Source: Burkholderiaceae bacterium
Lineage (GTDB): Bacteria > Pseudomonadota > Gammaproteobacteria > Burkholderiales > Burkholderiaceae_D
NCBI GenBank assembly: GCA_019752915.1
Contig: JAIELO010000030.1
Coordinates: 1 to 9,712 of the forward strand
Reading direction: 5' to 3'
DNA: 9,712 bases
Shown here: piece after piece, positions 1 to 6,917 of the stretch
Numbering within the stretch: position 1 is the first letter of the stretch
Layout: each line of letters starts with the position of its first letter
Program-made: the position numbers and the translations under genes
Notes under the pieces: generated by a model
Told to the model about the DNA's origin: nothing
Database searches by the model: none
What the model saw: the letters and a program-made list of their open reading frames with translations, nothing else

Positions 1-41
1 GGCTGGGGACGTACACGACACATGCGAAGTCATCGCCCGTC

Positions 42-434
42 TTGAGATTTTGCATAATGCCCCCATTCTGCAAGGCCGACCCGGTGTATTTCGACAAGAT
101 GGCACCGGATGGAATTTATATCGGCACCGACAAGTCGGAAGTGTGGACCCGCGAACAATTCCGCGCCTGGGCCAAACCGTTCTTCGACCGCAAGAAAGCC
201 TGGGCCTTCACCGCCATCAAGCGCAATGTCTACTGGTCGCCTGACCAGCGCTATGCGTGGTTCGACGAACAGTTAAAGACGCAAATGGGCGTGTGCCAGG
301 CCAGTGGCGTGCTCCAACACACGGCCGGCAAGCTGGAAATCACCCATTACCAGCTGTCGCTGGCGGTGCCCAATCCCCTGATGGACAAGTTCACCAAGGC
401 CATCGCCGAATTCGAGGCTGAGGGCGGCAAATAA
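42..434 (+). CDS. SnoaL/NTF2-like (DUF4440-type) family protein, 5' end probably frameshifted
   Basis: The protein of up to 130 residues resembles the small cone-shaped alpha+beta barrel proteins of the SnoaL-like/nuclear transport factor 2 superfamily. Recognisable parts are the segment APDGIYIGTDKSEVWT, then an aromatic-rich strand region around AWAFTAIKRNVYW and a final strand ending near the C-terminus. No catalytic function can be assigned; family members range from enzymes to ligand-binding proteins. The only in-frame starts are a TTG at 42 and ATGs at 57 and 99, and none gives a normal family N-terminus. The missing N-terminal helix (EVIARLEILHNA) is readable in another frame, open from the left window edge to about 61. 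Removing one C from the CCCCC run at 60-64 would join the two frames. I infer either a frameshifted gene or a sequencing error. The stop codon lies in the loop of a terminator hairpin. Confidence 0.62.
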   Translation: MRFCIMPPFCKADPVYFDKMAPDGIYIGTDKSEVWTREQFRAWAKPFFDRKKAWAFTAIKRNVYWSPDQRYAWFDEQLKTQMGVCQASGVLQHTAGKLEITHYQLSLAVPNPLMDKFTKAIAEFEAEGGK

Positions 435-461
435 GTTGTTTTTTGCCGCCGAGTTGTTTTT
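423..461 (+). terminator. Rho-independent terminator of the SnoaL-like gene
   Basis: A perfect 9-bp stem pairs GGCGGCAAA at 423-431 with TTTGCCGCC at 442-450 across a 10-nt loop. The T-rich tail GTTGTTTTT follows at 453-461. The stem begins inside the last codons of the SnoaL-like gene and the stop codon (432-434) sits in the loop, so the terminator is tight against the gene. It should insulate the MarR gene downstream. Confidence 0.65.
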
Positions 462-472
462 CTGAGAATTAC

Positions 473-501
473 TTTACCGCTTATATAACCACTGATATTA
501 T
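473..501 (+). promoter_or_regulatory. Candidate promoter of the MarR-CPBP unit
   Basis: TTTACC (473-478) and TATTAT (496-501) are separated by 17 bases and resemble sigma-70 -35 and -10 boxes. The -10 box ends only 7 bases before the ATG at 509, so a transcript from here would be nearly leaderless. An overlapping AT-rich palindrome, TTATATAA at 481-488, could be part of an operator. Assignment is by consensus matching only. Confidence 0.4.
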
Positions 502-508
502 TTGCGAC

Positions 509-985
509 ATGAAACAAGGACTGGGTACACAATTGCGCCACTTGATCGAATTGCTCGATGGCGCCGTCGAAGCGTCGTATGCGGAAGCGGACTTGCCGGA
601 TTACCGGCCCCGTTTTACGCCCGTGATGCGGGTGCTGTCGACGCGCCGGCAAGTCACCATCGGCGAGATCGCCGACGTGGCTGGCATCACGCAGCCGGCG
701 GCCACACAGACGGTGGCGCTGATGCAAAAAAAGGGACTGTTGCTGATTGAACCGGGGCCGCTCGACGCGCGCCAGCGCATCGTCAGCCTCAGCGAAAAAG
801 GCCACGCCCTGCTACCGCGCGTGCAGGCCTGCTGGCGCGCCACGAAGATGGCGGCCGACAGCCTGGACGCGGAACTAGACACACCACTGTCGCAGTGCCT
901 GGCGCAAGCCATTGAAGTCCTGGGCCAGCGCACGTTTGGCGAGCGCATCCGGTCGGCGCGCGCCGATGTCGAAAACCAGCCATAA
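509..985 (+). CDS. MarR family transcriptional regulator
   Basis: The 158-residue product has the size and layout of a MarR family dimeric winged-helix DNA-binding repressor. The helix-turn-helix spans roughly residues 50-77 (IGEIADVAGITQPAATQTVA is the recognition region). The wing carries the family signature DARQRIVSLSEKG at 86-98 (compare DxRxxxVxLTxxG). Helices before and after would form the dimer interface. I chose the ATG at 509 because an upstream extension to 443 would run through a terminator and has no family similarity. No Shine-Dalgarno sequence precedes 509, consistent with a leaderless or poorly initiated message. The CPBP protease gene starts 37 bp downstream on the same strand, so the regulator probably controls itself and that gene. 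The ligand cannot be predicted. Confidence 0.88.
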   Translation: MKQGLGTQLRHLIELLDGAVEASYAEADLPDYRPRFTPVMRVLSTRRQVTIGEIADVAGITQPAATQTVALMQKKGLLLIEPGPLDARQRIVSLSEKGHALLPRVQACWRATKMAADSLDAELDTPLSQCLAQAIEVLGQRTFGERIRSARADVENQP

Positions 986-1022
986 CAAACCATAAGAATC
1001 AATCACCTACTGGAGACAAGCG

Positions 1023-1886
1023 ATGGGTGAAGCAGCGGCAATGCCCACCCCGAACACCGCCACGACCAACCAGCCATCCCTGGCGGCGCGCCTGTGGGCG
1101 CACCCGGTGGTGCGCATCGTCGCCGGCGCCGTGCTGACGTTTGCCCCGGTGCCGCTGACGATGATCGTGGCCAGCAAACTGGTGGACAAAGCCTACCGCG
1201 TGGCCTGGCCGCAATTGCTGGCGGCCCTGATCAGCTTCCTGGTGTACCGCTGGTTCATCCGCAGCACGGAACAGCGCGCGCTGACGGAATTTGGCACGCA
1301 AGGCGCGGGCCGTGAAGTGGCCTTCGGCCTGTTACTGGGCGCGGGGCTGGTGGGCTCGGTGTTTGCGATGCTGGGCTTGCTGGGCGCCTATCAGCTGGAC
1401 GGCGTTAATGCCGTGAGCCTGGCGTTGCTGCTGCCGCTGGCGGAACTGGTGCTGGTGGGGCTGGCGGAAGAAATCCTGTTCCGGGGCATCGTGTTCCGCA
1501 TCACGGAGCAATCGCTGGGCAGCGCCTGGGCCATCGTGATTTCCGCCATCCTGTTCGCGCTGGGCCATTTGCCGAATGACGGCGTCAGCCTGATCGGCAT
1601 CGCCGCCCTGTGCGCCTACAGCGTGATGCAAGCGGCGATCTACATGCGCACCCGCCGCCTGTGGCTGTGCATTGCCAACCACGTGGCCTGGAACTATTGC
1701 GTGGGCCAGGTGTTTTCCACTGCCGTCTCCGGCCACCAGACCAAGGAAGGCTTGCTGCGCGGGCAGTTGAGCGGTGCGGAGTGGCTAACCGGCGGCGCGT
1801 TTGGCGTGGAGGCGTCGGTGGTGACGGTGGTGGTGATCAGTCTGGTGGCGGCGGGTTTGCTGATCGGTGCGCGGCGGCCATCGTAA
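1023..1886 (+). CDS. CPBP family intramembrane metalloprotease
   Basis: The 287-residue protein is a polytopic inner-membrane protein of the CPBP (Abi, CAAX Rce1-like) family. All the conserved motifs are visible: EEILFR at 149-154 (EExxxR), FALGH at 178-182 (FxxxH) and HVAWN at 220-224 (HxxxN). Together these form the intramembrane metal-binding glutamate/histidine site. Hydrophobic segments lie near 30-50, 63-78, 100-123, 130-147, 168-182, 188-207 and 262-282. In bacteria such proteins are linked to protein processing, bacteriocin self-immunity or membrane stress, but the substrate here is unknown. GGAGA at 1012-1016, six bases before the ATG at 1023, supports that start over the Met at residue 7. 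It lies directly behind the MarR gene and is probably co-transcribed with it. Confidence 0.9.
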   Translation: MGEAAAMPTPNTATTNQPSLAARLWAHPVVRIVAGAVLTFAPVPLTMIVASKLVDKAYRVAWPQLLAALISFLVYRWFIRSTEQRALTEFGTQGAGREVAFGLLLGAGLVGSVFAMLGLLGAYQLDGVNAVSLALLLPLAELVLVGLAEEILFRGIVFRITEQSLGSAWAIVISAILFALGHLPNDGVSLIGIAALCAYSVMQAAIYMRTRRLWLCIANHVAWNYCVGQVFSTAVSGHQTKEGLLRGQLSGAEWLTGGAFGVEASVVTVVVISLVAAGLLIGARRPS

Positions 1887-1904
1887 ATCTGGGTCACGCT
1901 AATT

Positions 1905-1940
1905 AAAAAAGCCTGGCATCCATTAGAGGCCAGGCTTTTT
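1905..1940. terminator. Bidirectional rho-independent terminator between CPBP gene and ychF
   Basis: GCCTGGC (1911-1917) pairs perfectly with GCCAGGC (1929-1935) across an 11-nt loop. The stem is flanked by A6 on the left (1905-1910) and T5 on the right (1936-1940). It therefore has a T-tract after the stem on either strand. It lies between the stops of two convergent genes (1886 and 1956) and can serve both. Confidence 0.88.
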
Positions 1941-1955
1941 ATTGGAAACAGGCTG

Positions 1956-3047
1956 TTACACGTTGAACAGGAAGTTCAGCACGTCGCCATCTTTGACCAC
2001 GTATTCCTTGCCTTCGGCGCGCATCTTGCCCGCTTCCTTGGCCCCACTTTCACCCTTGTACTGGATGAAATCATCGTAAGCGATGGTTTGCGCACGAATG
2101 AAACCACGCTCGAAGTCGGTGTGGATCACGCCAGCCGCTTGCGGCGCGGTGTCACCGATATGAATGGTCCAGGCGCGCACTTCTTTGACACCAGCGGTGA
2201 AGTAAGTTTGCAGACCCAGCAGCTTATATGCGGCGCGAATCAGACGGTCCAGACCCGGCTCTTCCATCCCCATATCGTTCAGGAAGGCGATTTTATCGGC
2301 GTCTTCCAGATCGGAGATTTCCGATTCGATCGAGGCGCAGATGGCCACGATCGGCGCGTTCTGGGTCGCCGCGTAGGCGGTCAGCTGGTCCAGCAGCGGG
2401 TTGTTGGTGAAGCCGCTATCGGACACGTTGGCCACATACATGGCCGGCTTGGCAGTAATCAGGCACAACGGTTTGATCAGCAGCATCTCGTCCGCATCCA
2501 GACCCATGGCGCGCACTGGCTTGGCTTCGTTCAGGTGCGGCACGATGCGTTCCATGATTGCCAGCAGTTTCGCGGCATCCTTGTCGCCGGAACGGGCTTT
2601 CTTGTTCTCGCGGTGGATCGCTTTCTCGACGGTGCCGAGGTCGGCCAGTGCCAGTTCGGTCTGGATCACTTCGATATCGTCCAGCGGGCTGACCTTGCCC
2701 GACACGTGGATCACATTGTCATCTTCAAAGCAGCGCACCACATTGACGATGGCGTCCGTTTCACGGATGTGCGACAGGAACTGGTTACCCAGACCTTCAC
2801 CTTGCGAGGCACCGGCCACCAGACCGGCGATGTCGACGAATTCCACGATGGCGTTGACCATACGCTCTGGCTTAACGATCTGGGCCAGCGCCGCCATGCG
2901 CGGGTCAGGCACTTCCACCACGCCCACGTTTGGTTCGATGGTGCAGAACGGATAGTTCTCGGCTGGAATGCCAGCCTTGGTCAGCGCATTGAAAAGGGTG
3001 GACTTACCGACGTTAGGCAGGCCGACGATGCCGCATTGGAGACTCAT
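1956..3047 (-). CDS. ychF: Redox-regulated ATPase YchF (Obg-like ATPase)
   Basis: The 363-residue product matches the usual length of bacterial YchF, a universally conserved TRAFAC-class P-loop protein of the Obg family. YchF prefers ATP over GTP, binds ribosomes and is linked to oxidative stress responses. Visible features are the P-loop GLPNVGKST at 9-17, the switch region [20 protein letters not shown], a helical coiled-coil insertion around residues 130-170, and a C-terminal TGS domain from about 280 to 363. Position NVSD replaces the GTPase NKxD specificity motif, as is typical of this family. The start is supported by AAGGA (plus-strand TCCTT at 3054-3058) six bases upstream. In many betaproteobacteria this gene lies next to pth; here it is separated from pth by about 5.3 kb. 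Confidence 0.97.
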   Translation of the reverse strand: MSLQCGIVGLPNVGKSTLFNALTKAGIPAENYPFCTIEPNVGVVEVPDPRMAALAQIVKPERMVNAIVEFVDIAGLVAGASQGEGLGNQFLSHIRETDAIVNVVRCFEDDNVIHVSGKVSPLDDIEVIQTELALADLGTVEKAIHRENKKARSGDKDAAKLLAIMERIVPHLNEAKPVRAMGLDADEMLLIKPLCLITAKPAMYVANVSDSGFTNNPLLDQLTAYAATQNAPIVAICASIESEISDLEDADKIAFLNDMGMEEPGLDRLIRAAYKLLGLQTYFTAGVKEVRAWTIHIGDTAPQAAGVIHTDFERGFIRAQTIAYDDFIQYKGESGAKEAGKMRAEGKEYVVKDGDVLNFLFNV

Positions 3048-3053
3048 GAAAAA

Positions 3054-3058
3054 TCCTT
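3054..3058 (-). promoter_or_regulatory. Ribosome binding site of ychF
   Basis: AAGGA on the minus strand lies six bases before the ATG ending at 3047, which fixes the ychF start. Confidence 0.7.
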
Positions 3059-3211
3059 AAAGTTCAGCGAGTTAGGCGGAAGCGTGCAGCGCTGCACCAG
3101 CACCATACAGGTTGTTGAGAACCACCACCATCACTACGGAATGACAACAAAAGCGGCAACTCAGGCGGTGATCGCTGAGGTTTGGGCGCATTTTGTCAAA
3201 AAAAGAGCTCT

Positions 3212-3241
3212 ATTGTACCTCTCCCCGCCGCCCTTCTCCAA
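3212..3241 (-). promoter_or_regulatory. Candidate sigma-70 promoter of ychF
   Basis: On the minus strand, TTGGAG (plus 3236-3241) and TACAAT (plus 3212-3217) are separated by 18 bases. TACAAT is a 5 of 6 match to the -10 consensus. A T7 run and a leader of about 155 bases would follow before ychF. No better promoter was seen on the minus strand between here and the gene. Confidence 0.42.
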
Positions 3242-3303
3242 AACCATCCTGCACCGGGCAGCGTGGCAAACGCTGGTAGTACCCGCCCGCCATCCTTTTT
3301 CCC

Positions 3304-3322
3304 AACCGGCAAGGTGCCGGTT
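3304..3322. repeat. Perfect 8-bp inverted repeat
   Basis: AACCGGCA (3304-3311) and TGCCGGTT (3315-3322) are exact reverse complements around a 3-nt centre. No T-tract follows on either strand, so it is not a classical terminator. It could be a protein-binding dyad or a small RNA hairpin; its role is unknown. Confidence 0.6.
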
Positions 3323-3458
3323 GCCAGCACTGACATGCTATTGCGACAACATTCACGCTCCGTCAAACGCCACATGTCCACGCTTACACCTGTAAAAATT
3401 TGTAAATTAGATACACAACTGTTGTATTTTTAAAATTTTTCCAGCCAGTTGCGTAATC

Positions 3459-3486
3459 TTAAGTCAACAAAAATTAGTCTTATGTT
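3459..3486 (+). promoter_or_regulatory. Candidate promoter of the PEP-CTERM metalloprotease gene
   Basis: TTAAGT (3459-3464) and TATGTT (3481-3486) are 16 bases apart and match sigma-70 boxes moderately. A leader of about 100 bases would follow. A second weaker option is TTGTAA at about 3400 with TGTATT 17 bases on, in the AT-rich island. No good sigma-54 (GG-N10-GC) site was found, although some PEP-CTERM genes use one. Confidence 0.35.
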
Positions 3487-3534
3487 ACGCTTTTATGACG
3501 GCCTCAACGACGCCGGCAGCTAAGCAACCTACCA

Positions 3535-3547
3535 CCAGGTGACCTGG
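3535..3547. repeat. 13-bp palindrome in the protease gene leader
   Basis: CCAGGT (3535-3540) and ACCTGG (3542-3547) are perfect inverted arms around one central base. It lies 47 bp before the protease start, downstream of the candidate promoter. That position would suit a repressor site or an RNA hairpin, but no regulator can be named. Confidence 0.45.
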
Positions 3548-3594
3548 CCAACGAAGCCCGGACTGCAAATACCGCTTACATGGAGAGATGTGAA

Positions 3595-4860
3595 ATGAAG
3601 AAATCCCTGGTTTTGAATGTCGCCGCAGCGGCCGTTGCCGCAGCTCTGGCTCTGCCGGCCAGCGCCGCCAATATTGTTCTGATCGATAGCACCAATAGCT
3701 TTGCGACCGCCCCACATGGCGCCGAAGCACTGTTCGCCTTCCAGAAAGCTGCTAACTACTGGAACCAGACCCTGTCCAACAACGTGACCATCCGCATCCA
3801 GATCGGCTTCGAGGCACTGGATCCTGGCATCCTGGGCAGCACCCGCAGCTTCAGCAATGACGTCAAGGTATCGAGCGTCTACGGCGCGCTGGCCAGCACC
3901 GCTAGCAGTGCGCTGGATAACATCGCCGTGTCGCACCTGTCGGCACTGGACGCGAATGGCAACCTGTCGATGCGCGTCAGTAACTACCTCGACAAAACCG
4001 CCCAGACCGGCATCGACACCACCACCAGCCGCCTGTCGACCGGCAATAGCTATATGAACCAGTACCTGTCGGCGAACACCGCCGTACTCAAGGCACTCAA
4101 TCTGAGCACCGGTCAGTCAGCCAACGCCTTTGACGCCAGTATCACGTTCAGCTCGTCGTTTGGCTTTGACTTCAACCCGACCAATGGCGTTTCGAATGGC
4201 CAGTACGACTTCGTGGGCGTGGCTACTCACGAACTGGGCCATGCGCTGGGCTTTGTCAGCGGCGCCGACGCCTTTGATGCCTATGGTCACCCTGGCAGTC
4301 CTTACGCCCATTACCTGGATGGCGATCACGTCGACGACTATTCGATCGGCAGCACGCTCGACCTGTTCCGCTACGGTAACGGCCTCAACCCAGATGGCAC
4401 GCGCCAGCTGCAGTGGGCGGCCAACCGTGATGCTTTCTTCTCGATCGATGGCGAAAACGTGTTCAATCTGGTGAGCCCGAATCAGGTTGCTGCAACCTTC
4501 TCGACCGGCGCCTACAACGGCGACGGCCATCAGGCTTCGCACTTTTCGGACAACAAGGCCTTCGTAATGGGCAATGGCTGCTACCAGAGCACCAAACAGA
4601 TCGGCATCATGGATCCGACTGCTGCGGCCTGCGAAGTCGGCTCGGTCACCCAGAACGATCTGGCTGCGTTTGATGCCATGGGCTGGAACCTGAACCAGAA
4701 CATTCTGGCCAATCCGGCTTACGCTAAATCGACGGCAGACATCTATGCCATGGACGGTCTGGCACAGGCCGTGCCAGAACCGGAAACCTATGCCATGCTG
4801 CTCGCTGGCCTGGGCATCACCGGCTTCGCAGCCCGTCGTCGCAAGGCAAAACAGGCCTAA
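3595..4860 (+). CDS. PEP-CTERM sorted zinc metalloprotease (NF038122-like family)
   Basis: The 421-residue protein is predicted to be exported and sorted by an exosortase. It has a Sec signal peptide (MKKSLVLNV then an Ala-rich core, cleavage near ALPASA-A at about 24), a zinc protease domain, and a C-terminal PEP-CTERM tag. The tag comprises PEP at 394-396, a hydrophobic segment and the basic tail ARRRKAKQA. The active-site motif HELGHALGF has H212, E213 and H216. The usual third metzincin ligand, three residues after the glycine, is Ser. IMDPT around M339 resembles a Met-turn, and H316 in ASHFSD is a candidate third ligand. C329 and C346 could form a disulfide. GGAGAG at 3582-3587, seven bases before ATG 3595, makes this start better than the ATG at 3580. 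The exosortase itself is not in the window. The substrate is unknown; the family name is from memory. Confidence 0.88.
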   Translation: MKKSLVLNVAAAAVAAALALPASAANIVLIDSTNSFATAPHGAEALFAFQKAANYWNQTLSNNVTIRIQIGFEALDPGILGSTRSFSNDVKVSSVYGALASTASSALDNIAVSHLSALDANGNLSMRVSNYLDKTAQTGIDTTTSRLSTGNSYMNQYLSANTAVLKALNLSTGQSANAFDASITFSSSFGFDFNPTNGVSNGQYDFVGVATHELGHALGFVSGADAFDAYGHPGSPYAHYLDGDHVDDYSIGSTLDLFRYGNGLNPDGTRQLQWAANRDAFFSIDGENVFNLVSPNQVAATFSTGAYNGDGHQASHFSDNKAFVMGNGCYQSTKQIGIMDPTAAACEVGSVTQNDLAAFDAMGWNLNQNILANPAYAKSTADIYAMDGLAQAVPEPETYAMLLAGLGITGFAARRRKAKQA

Positions 4861-4875
4861 GCTAATGTAGGCAAC

Positions 4876-4934
4876 GCTGCATCGGCAGCACCAGTCAGGG
4901 GCGGACCACCGGCAACGGGGTTCGCCCCTGTTGC
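4876..4934 (+). other. Two stem-loops after the PEP-CTERM gene, the second with a UUCG loop
   Basis: The first hairpin pairs GCTGC (4876-4880) with GCAGC (4885-4889) around ATCG. The second pairs GCAAC-GGGG (4912-4920) with CCCC-T-GTTGC (4925-4934) around the tetraloop TTCG, with one bulged T. The second should be very stable in RNA. There is no T-tract, so it is not a textbook intrinsic terminator. It may protect the 3' end of the protease mRNA or aid termination. Confidence 0.5.
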
Positions 4935-4957
4935 ATGGGGTGTCGAGATGCTAGACT
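4931..4957 (+). promoter_or_regulatory. Candidate promoter of the DUF885 gene
   Basis: TAGACT (4952-4957) preceded by TGC looks like an extended -10 box, with TTGCAT at 4931-4936 as a weak -35 at a short 15-base spacing. The gene starts 40 bases downstream. Read-through from the upstream protease gene is an alternative. Confidence 0.3.
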
Positions 4958-4997
4958 GCCTGAGCTAGCCCCTAGCCTTCACTGTCGAGGAAACCGT

Positions 4998-6842
4998 ATG
5001 TCGCCTGTCCGCCGCTCCCGCTCCGCCCTCACCGCCGCCCTGCTCGCCACTGCCATACTCGGTAGCGGCGTCTCCCTACCTGCCAGCGCCGCCCGTAACA
5101 CCGGCCACAGCAAGGCGCAAACGCAAGCTGGCAACGCCGCGCAACAACTGGCGCGCATCGCCGCCGAGTTCCACCGCGCCCGCTGCCGTTTCGATCCCCT
5201 GCTGTTTGCCACCGCCAACGGCGATAGCCGCTACGATGACCAGATCGGCCTGAGCATCTCGCCCAAACTGCGCGCCCAGCAATTCAACCAGTATCGCGCC
5301 ATGCAGAAGCAGCTGATGACCCTCAAGCGTAGCCAGTTGGCGGCGCAGGATCAGCTCACTTACGAACTGCTGACCTACGAACTGAACAACGCGATGCAGC
5401 TCGAGTCTTTCCCCGAGCACCTGCTGCCGCTGAACCACTTCGATAATGTGCCGAGTACGCTGGCCAACTATGCCGACGGCAATGGCTCGCAACCGCTGGC
5501 GACCGTCGCACAATACCGCGCCTACCTGAACCGCTTGAAACAGTTACCTGCGTGGATAGATCAGGCGATTGCCAACATGCAGCAAGGCGTGCGCAGCGGC
5601 GTGGTGCAACCGGCCGCCATCACCACCGCCCTGCTGCCACAGATGCGCGCACTGCGCAGCGACAGCGTCGAGCGCAGCATCTACTACAGCCCGGTACTGC
5701 GCTTCCCGGCCAGCTTTAGCGCGGCCGATCGCCAGCAACTCACCAGTGCCTACCGCACTGCCGTCGAACGCGGTATCGCGCCAGCCCTGAACCGTCTGGT
5801 GCAATTCCTCGAGAACGATTACCTGCCGGTCAGCCGCGCCAGCAGCGGCTGGAGTGCCCTGCCGAACGGCGCCGCGTGGTATGCCGCCCGCATCAAGGAC
5901 AGCACCAATCTGCCGCTGCAGGCCGAAGCCGTGCATGCACTGGGCTTGCAGGAAGTGGCGCGCATCCAGCAGCAGATGGCAGCACTGGCGCCGCGCCTCG
6001 GTTACACGGGGCCGGCACCACAGCTGCCGCAATGGGTCGCAGCGCAGGAGCAGTACCGCATCTTCACCAGCGACGCGCAGGTGCTGGACGCCTACCGCGC
6101 CATCTATGCGCAGGTGCAGGAAAAACTGCCCACCTACTTCAGTCTGATTCCGAAAGCGCAGCTGGAACTGCATCTGGAACCGGAACTGACGCGCGCCACG
6201 GCGTCCGACCATTACACGCCGTCGGCCGCCGATGGCTCCCATCCGGGCGTGTTCTGGCCGGTCGTCAACGATGCCAAACAGTACAGCCGGGTCGACATGG
6301 TCAGCCTGTTCCTGCACGAAGGCGTGCCCGGTCACCACCTGCATGCTGCGTTGCTGAAGGAATTGCCACTACCGGATTTCCGCAAGTTCAGTACGGAAAA
6401 CCCAAACAGCGCGGCCTACACGGAAGGCTGGGCGCTGTACTCGGAAACGCTGGGCAAGGAGATGGGATTGTATGAAGATCCGGTGGCGTATTACGGTCAC
6501 CTGAATGCGGAAATGCTGCGCGCGGCAAGGCTGGTGGTCGATACCGGCCTACACGCCAAGGGCTGGAGTCGCGAACAGGCGATTGCCTATCTGGTCGAGA
6601 CCCTGGGCTGGCCGGAAGCGCGTGCCAAAAACCAGATCGAACGGTATATGGTCTGGCCGGCGCAGGCGCTCAGCTACAAGATCGGCGCACTGAAAATTCA
6701 GGAACTGCGCCAGCGTGCCCAGACGGCGCTGGGCGACAAGTTCAGCTTCCCGCAATTCCACGCAGTCGTCATCGGCGATGGCACCTTGCCGCTGCCGATA
6801 CTGGAAGCGCGCGTGCAGCGCTGGATTGCCAGCCAGCGCTAA
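4998..6842 (+). CDS. DUF885 family protein, exported metallopeptidase-like
   Basis: The 614-residue product has the length and motifs of the DUF885 family (PF05960), believed to be zinc metallopeptidase-like and often predicted to be periplasmic or outer-membrane associated. It begins with a Sec signal peptide: basic MSPVRRSRS, a hydrophobic core, and a likely cleavage at PASA-A near residue 31. The probable metal site is HEGVPGHH at 440-447, followed by TEGWALYSE with E476 as likely further ligand. These are the two best conserved family blocks. The mostly helical remainder is as expected. GAGGA lies six bases before ATG 4998, so this start is preferred over 4935, which lacks a signal peptide at its N-terminus. 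It follows the PEP-CTERM protease by 137 bp on the same strand. Enzymatic specificity is not known from sequence. Confidence 0.9.
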   Translation: MSPVRRSRSALTAALLATAILGSGVSLPASAARNTGHSKAQTQAGNAAQQLARIAAEFHRARCRFDPLLFATANGDSRYDDQIGLSISPKLRAQQFNQYRAMQKQLMTLKRSQLAAQDQLTYELLTYELNNAMQLESFPEHLLPLNHFDNVPSTLANYADGNGSQPLATVAQYRAYLNRLKQLPAWIDQAIANMQQGVRSGVVQPAAITTALLPQMRALRSDSVERSIYYSPVLRFPASFSAADRQQLTSAYRTAVERGIAPALNRLVQFLENDYLPVSRASSGWSALPNGAAWYAARIKDSTNLPLQAEAVHALGLQEVARIQQQMAALAPRLGYTGPAPQLPQWVAAQEQYRIFTSDAQVLDAYRAIYAQVQEKLPTYFSLIPKAQLELHLEPELTRATASDHYTPSAADGSHPGVFWPVVNDAKQYSRVDMVSLFLHEGVPGHHLHAALLKELPLPDFRKFSTENPNSAAYTEGWALYSETLGKEMGLYEDPVAYYGHLNAEMLRAARLVVDTGLHAKGWSREQAIAYLVETLGWPEARAKNQIERYMVWPAQALSYKIGALKIQELRQRAQTALGDKFSFPQFHAVVIGDGTLPLPILEARVQRWIASQR

Positions 6843-6878
6843 GGCTGGCACTGCGGCTGGGACTGAGGCTGGGACTAT
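6843..6878. repeat. Three tandem 12-bp repeats
   Basis: Three consecutive 12-mers, 6843-6854, 6855-6866 and 6867-6878, share the core GGCTGGGACTGA with one to three differences each. They begin immediately after the DUF885 stop codon. The first copy also pairs with the gene end: GCCAGC at 6832-6837 is complementary to GCTGGC at 6844-6849. This looks like a small slippage-derived minisatellite. Confidence 0.75.
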
Positions 6879-6890
6879 GACCCGCGCTTG

Positions 6891-6917
6891 GCTGCAGCGG
6901 CTGACTGCCGCTGCAGC
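6891..6917. terminator. Strong hairpin between convergent DUF885 and M20 genes
   Basis: GCTGCAGCGGC (6891-6901) pairs perfectly with GCCGCTGCAGC (6907-6917) around a 5-nt loop, giving an 11-bp GC-rich stem that is symmetric on both strands. It sits between two convergent stops (6842 and 6954), so a role in stopping or protecting both transcripts is likely. No T-tract follows on either side, so it is not a classical intrinsic terminator. Confidence 0.5.

Larger units (their letters stand above)
3048..3594. other. 547-bp intergenic region between divergent ychF and the PEP-CTERM protease gene
   Basis: I find no convincing gene here. Short ORFs in it lack ribosome binding sites, family resemblance and coding character. 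It holds a candidate ychF promoter on the minus strand, a perfect 8-bp inverted repeat at 3304-3322, an AT-rich island at about 3391-3440 and a candidate promoter at 3459-3486. A 13-bp palindrome at 3535-3547 lies in the presumed leader of the protease gene. Confidence 0.6.

Noticed and set aside
3119..3136. CAC-rich stretch resembling a His-tag coding sequence
   Set aside because: It is in an intergenic leader, in no supported reading frame, and is likely chance.
3328..3345. Possible sigma-54 site (TGACATGCTATTGC) upstream of the PEP-CTERM gene
   Set aside because: The GG is replaced by GA and the spacing is one base short, and it lies about 250 bp from the gene.
2088..3395. 435-codon plus-strand open frame opposite ychF
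   Set aside because: It is antisense to the clearly conserved ychF, is rich in His, Arg, Gln and Val as expected from reverse reading of GC-rich codons, and resembles no protein family.
3182..3433. 83-codon open frame in the intergenic region
   Set aside because: No ribosome binding site, no family resemblance, and it overlaps the inverted repeat and AT-rich island.
5544..6344. 266-codon minus-strand open frame opposite the DUF885 gene
   Set aside because: Antisense to a gene with clear signal peptide and family motifs; no initiation signal or family match.
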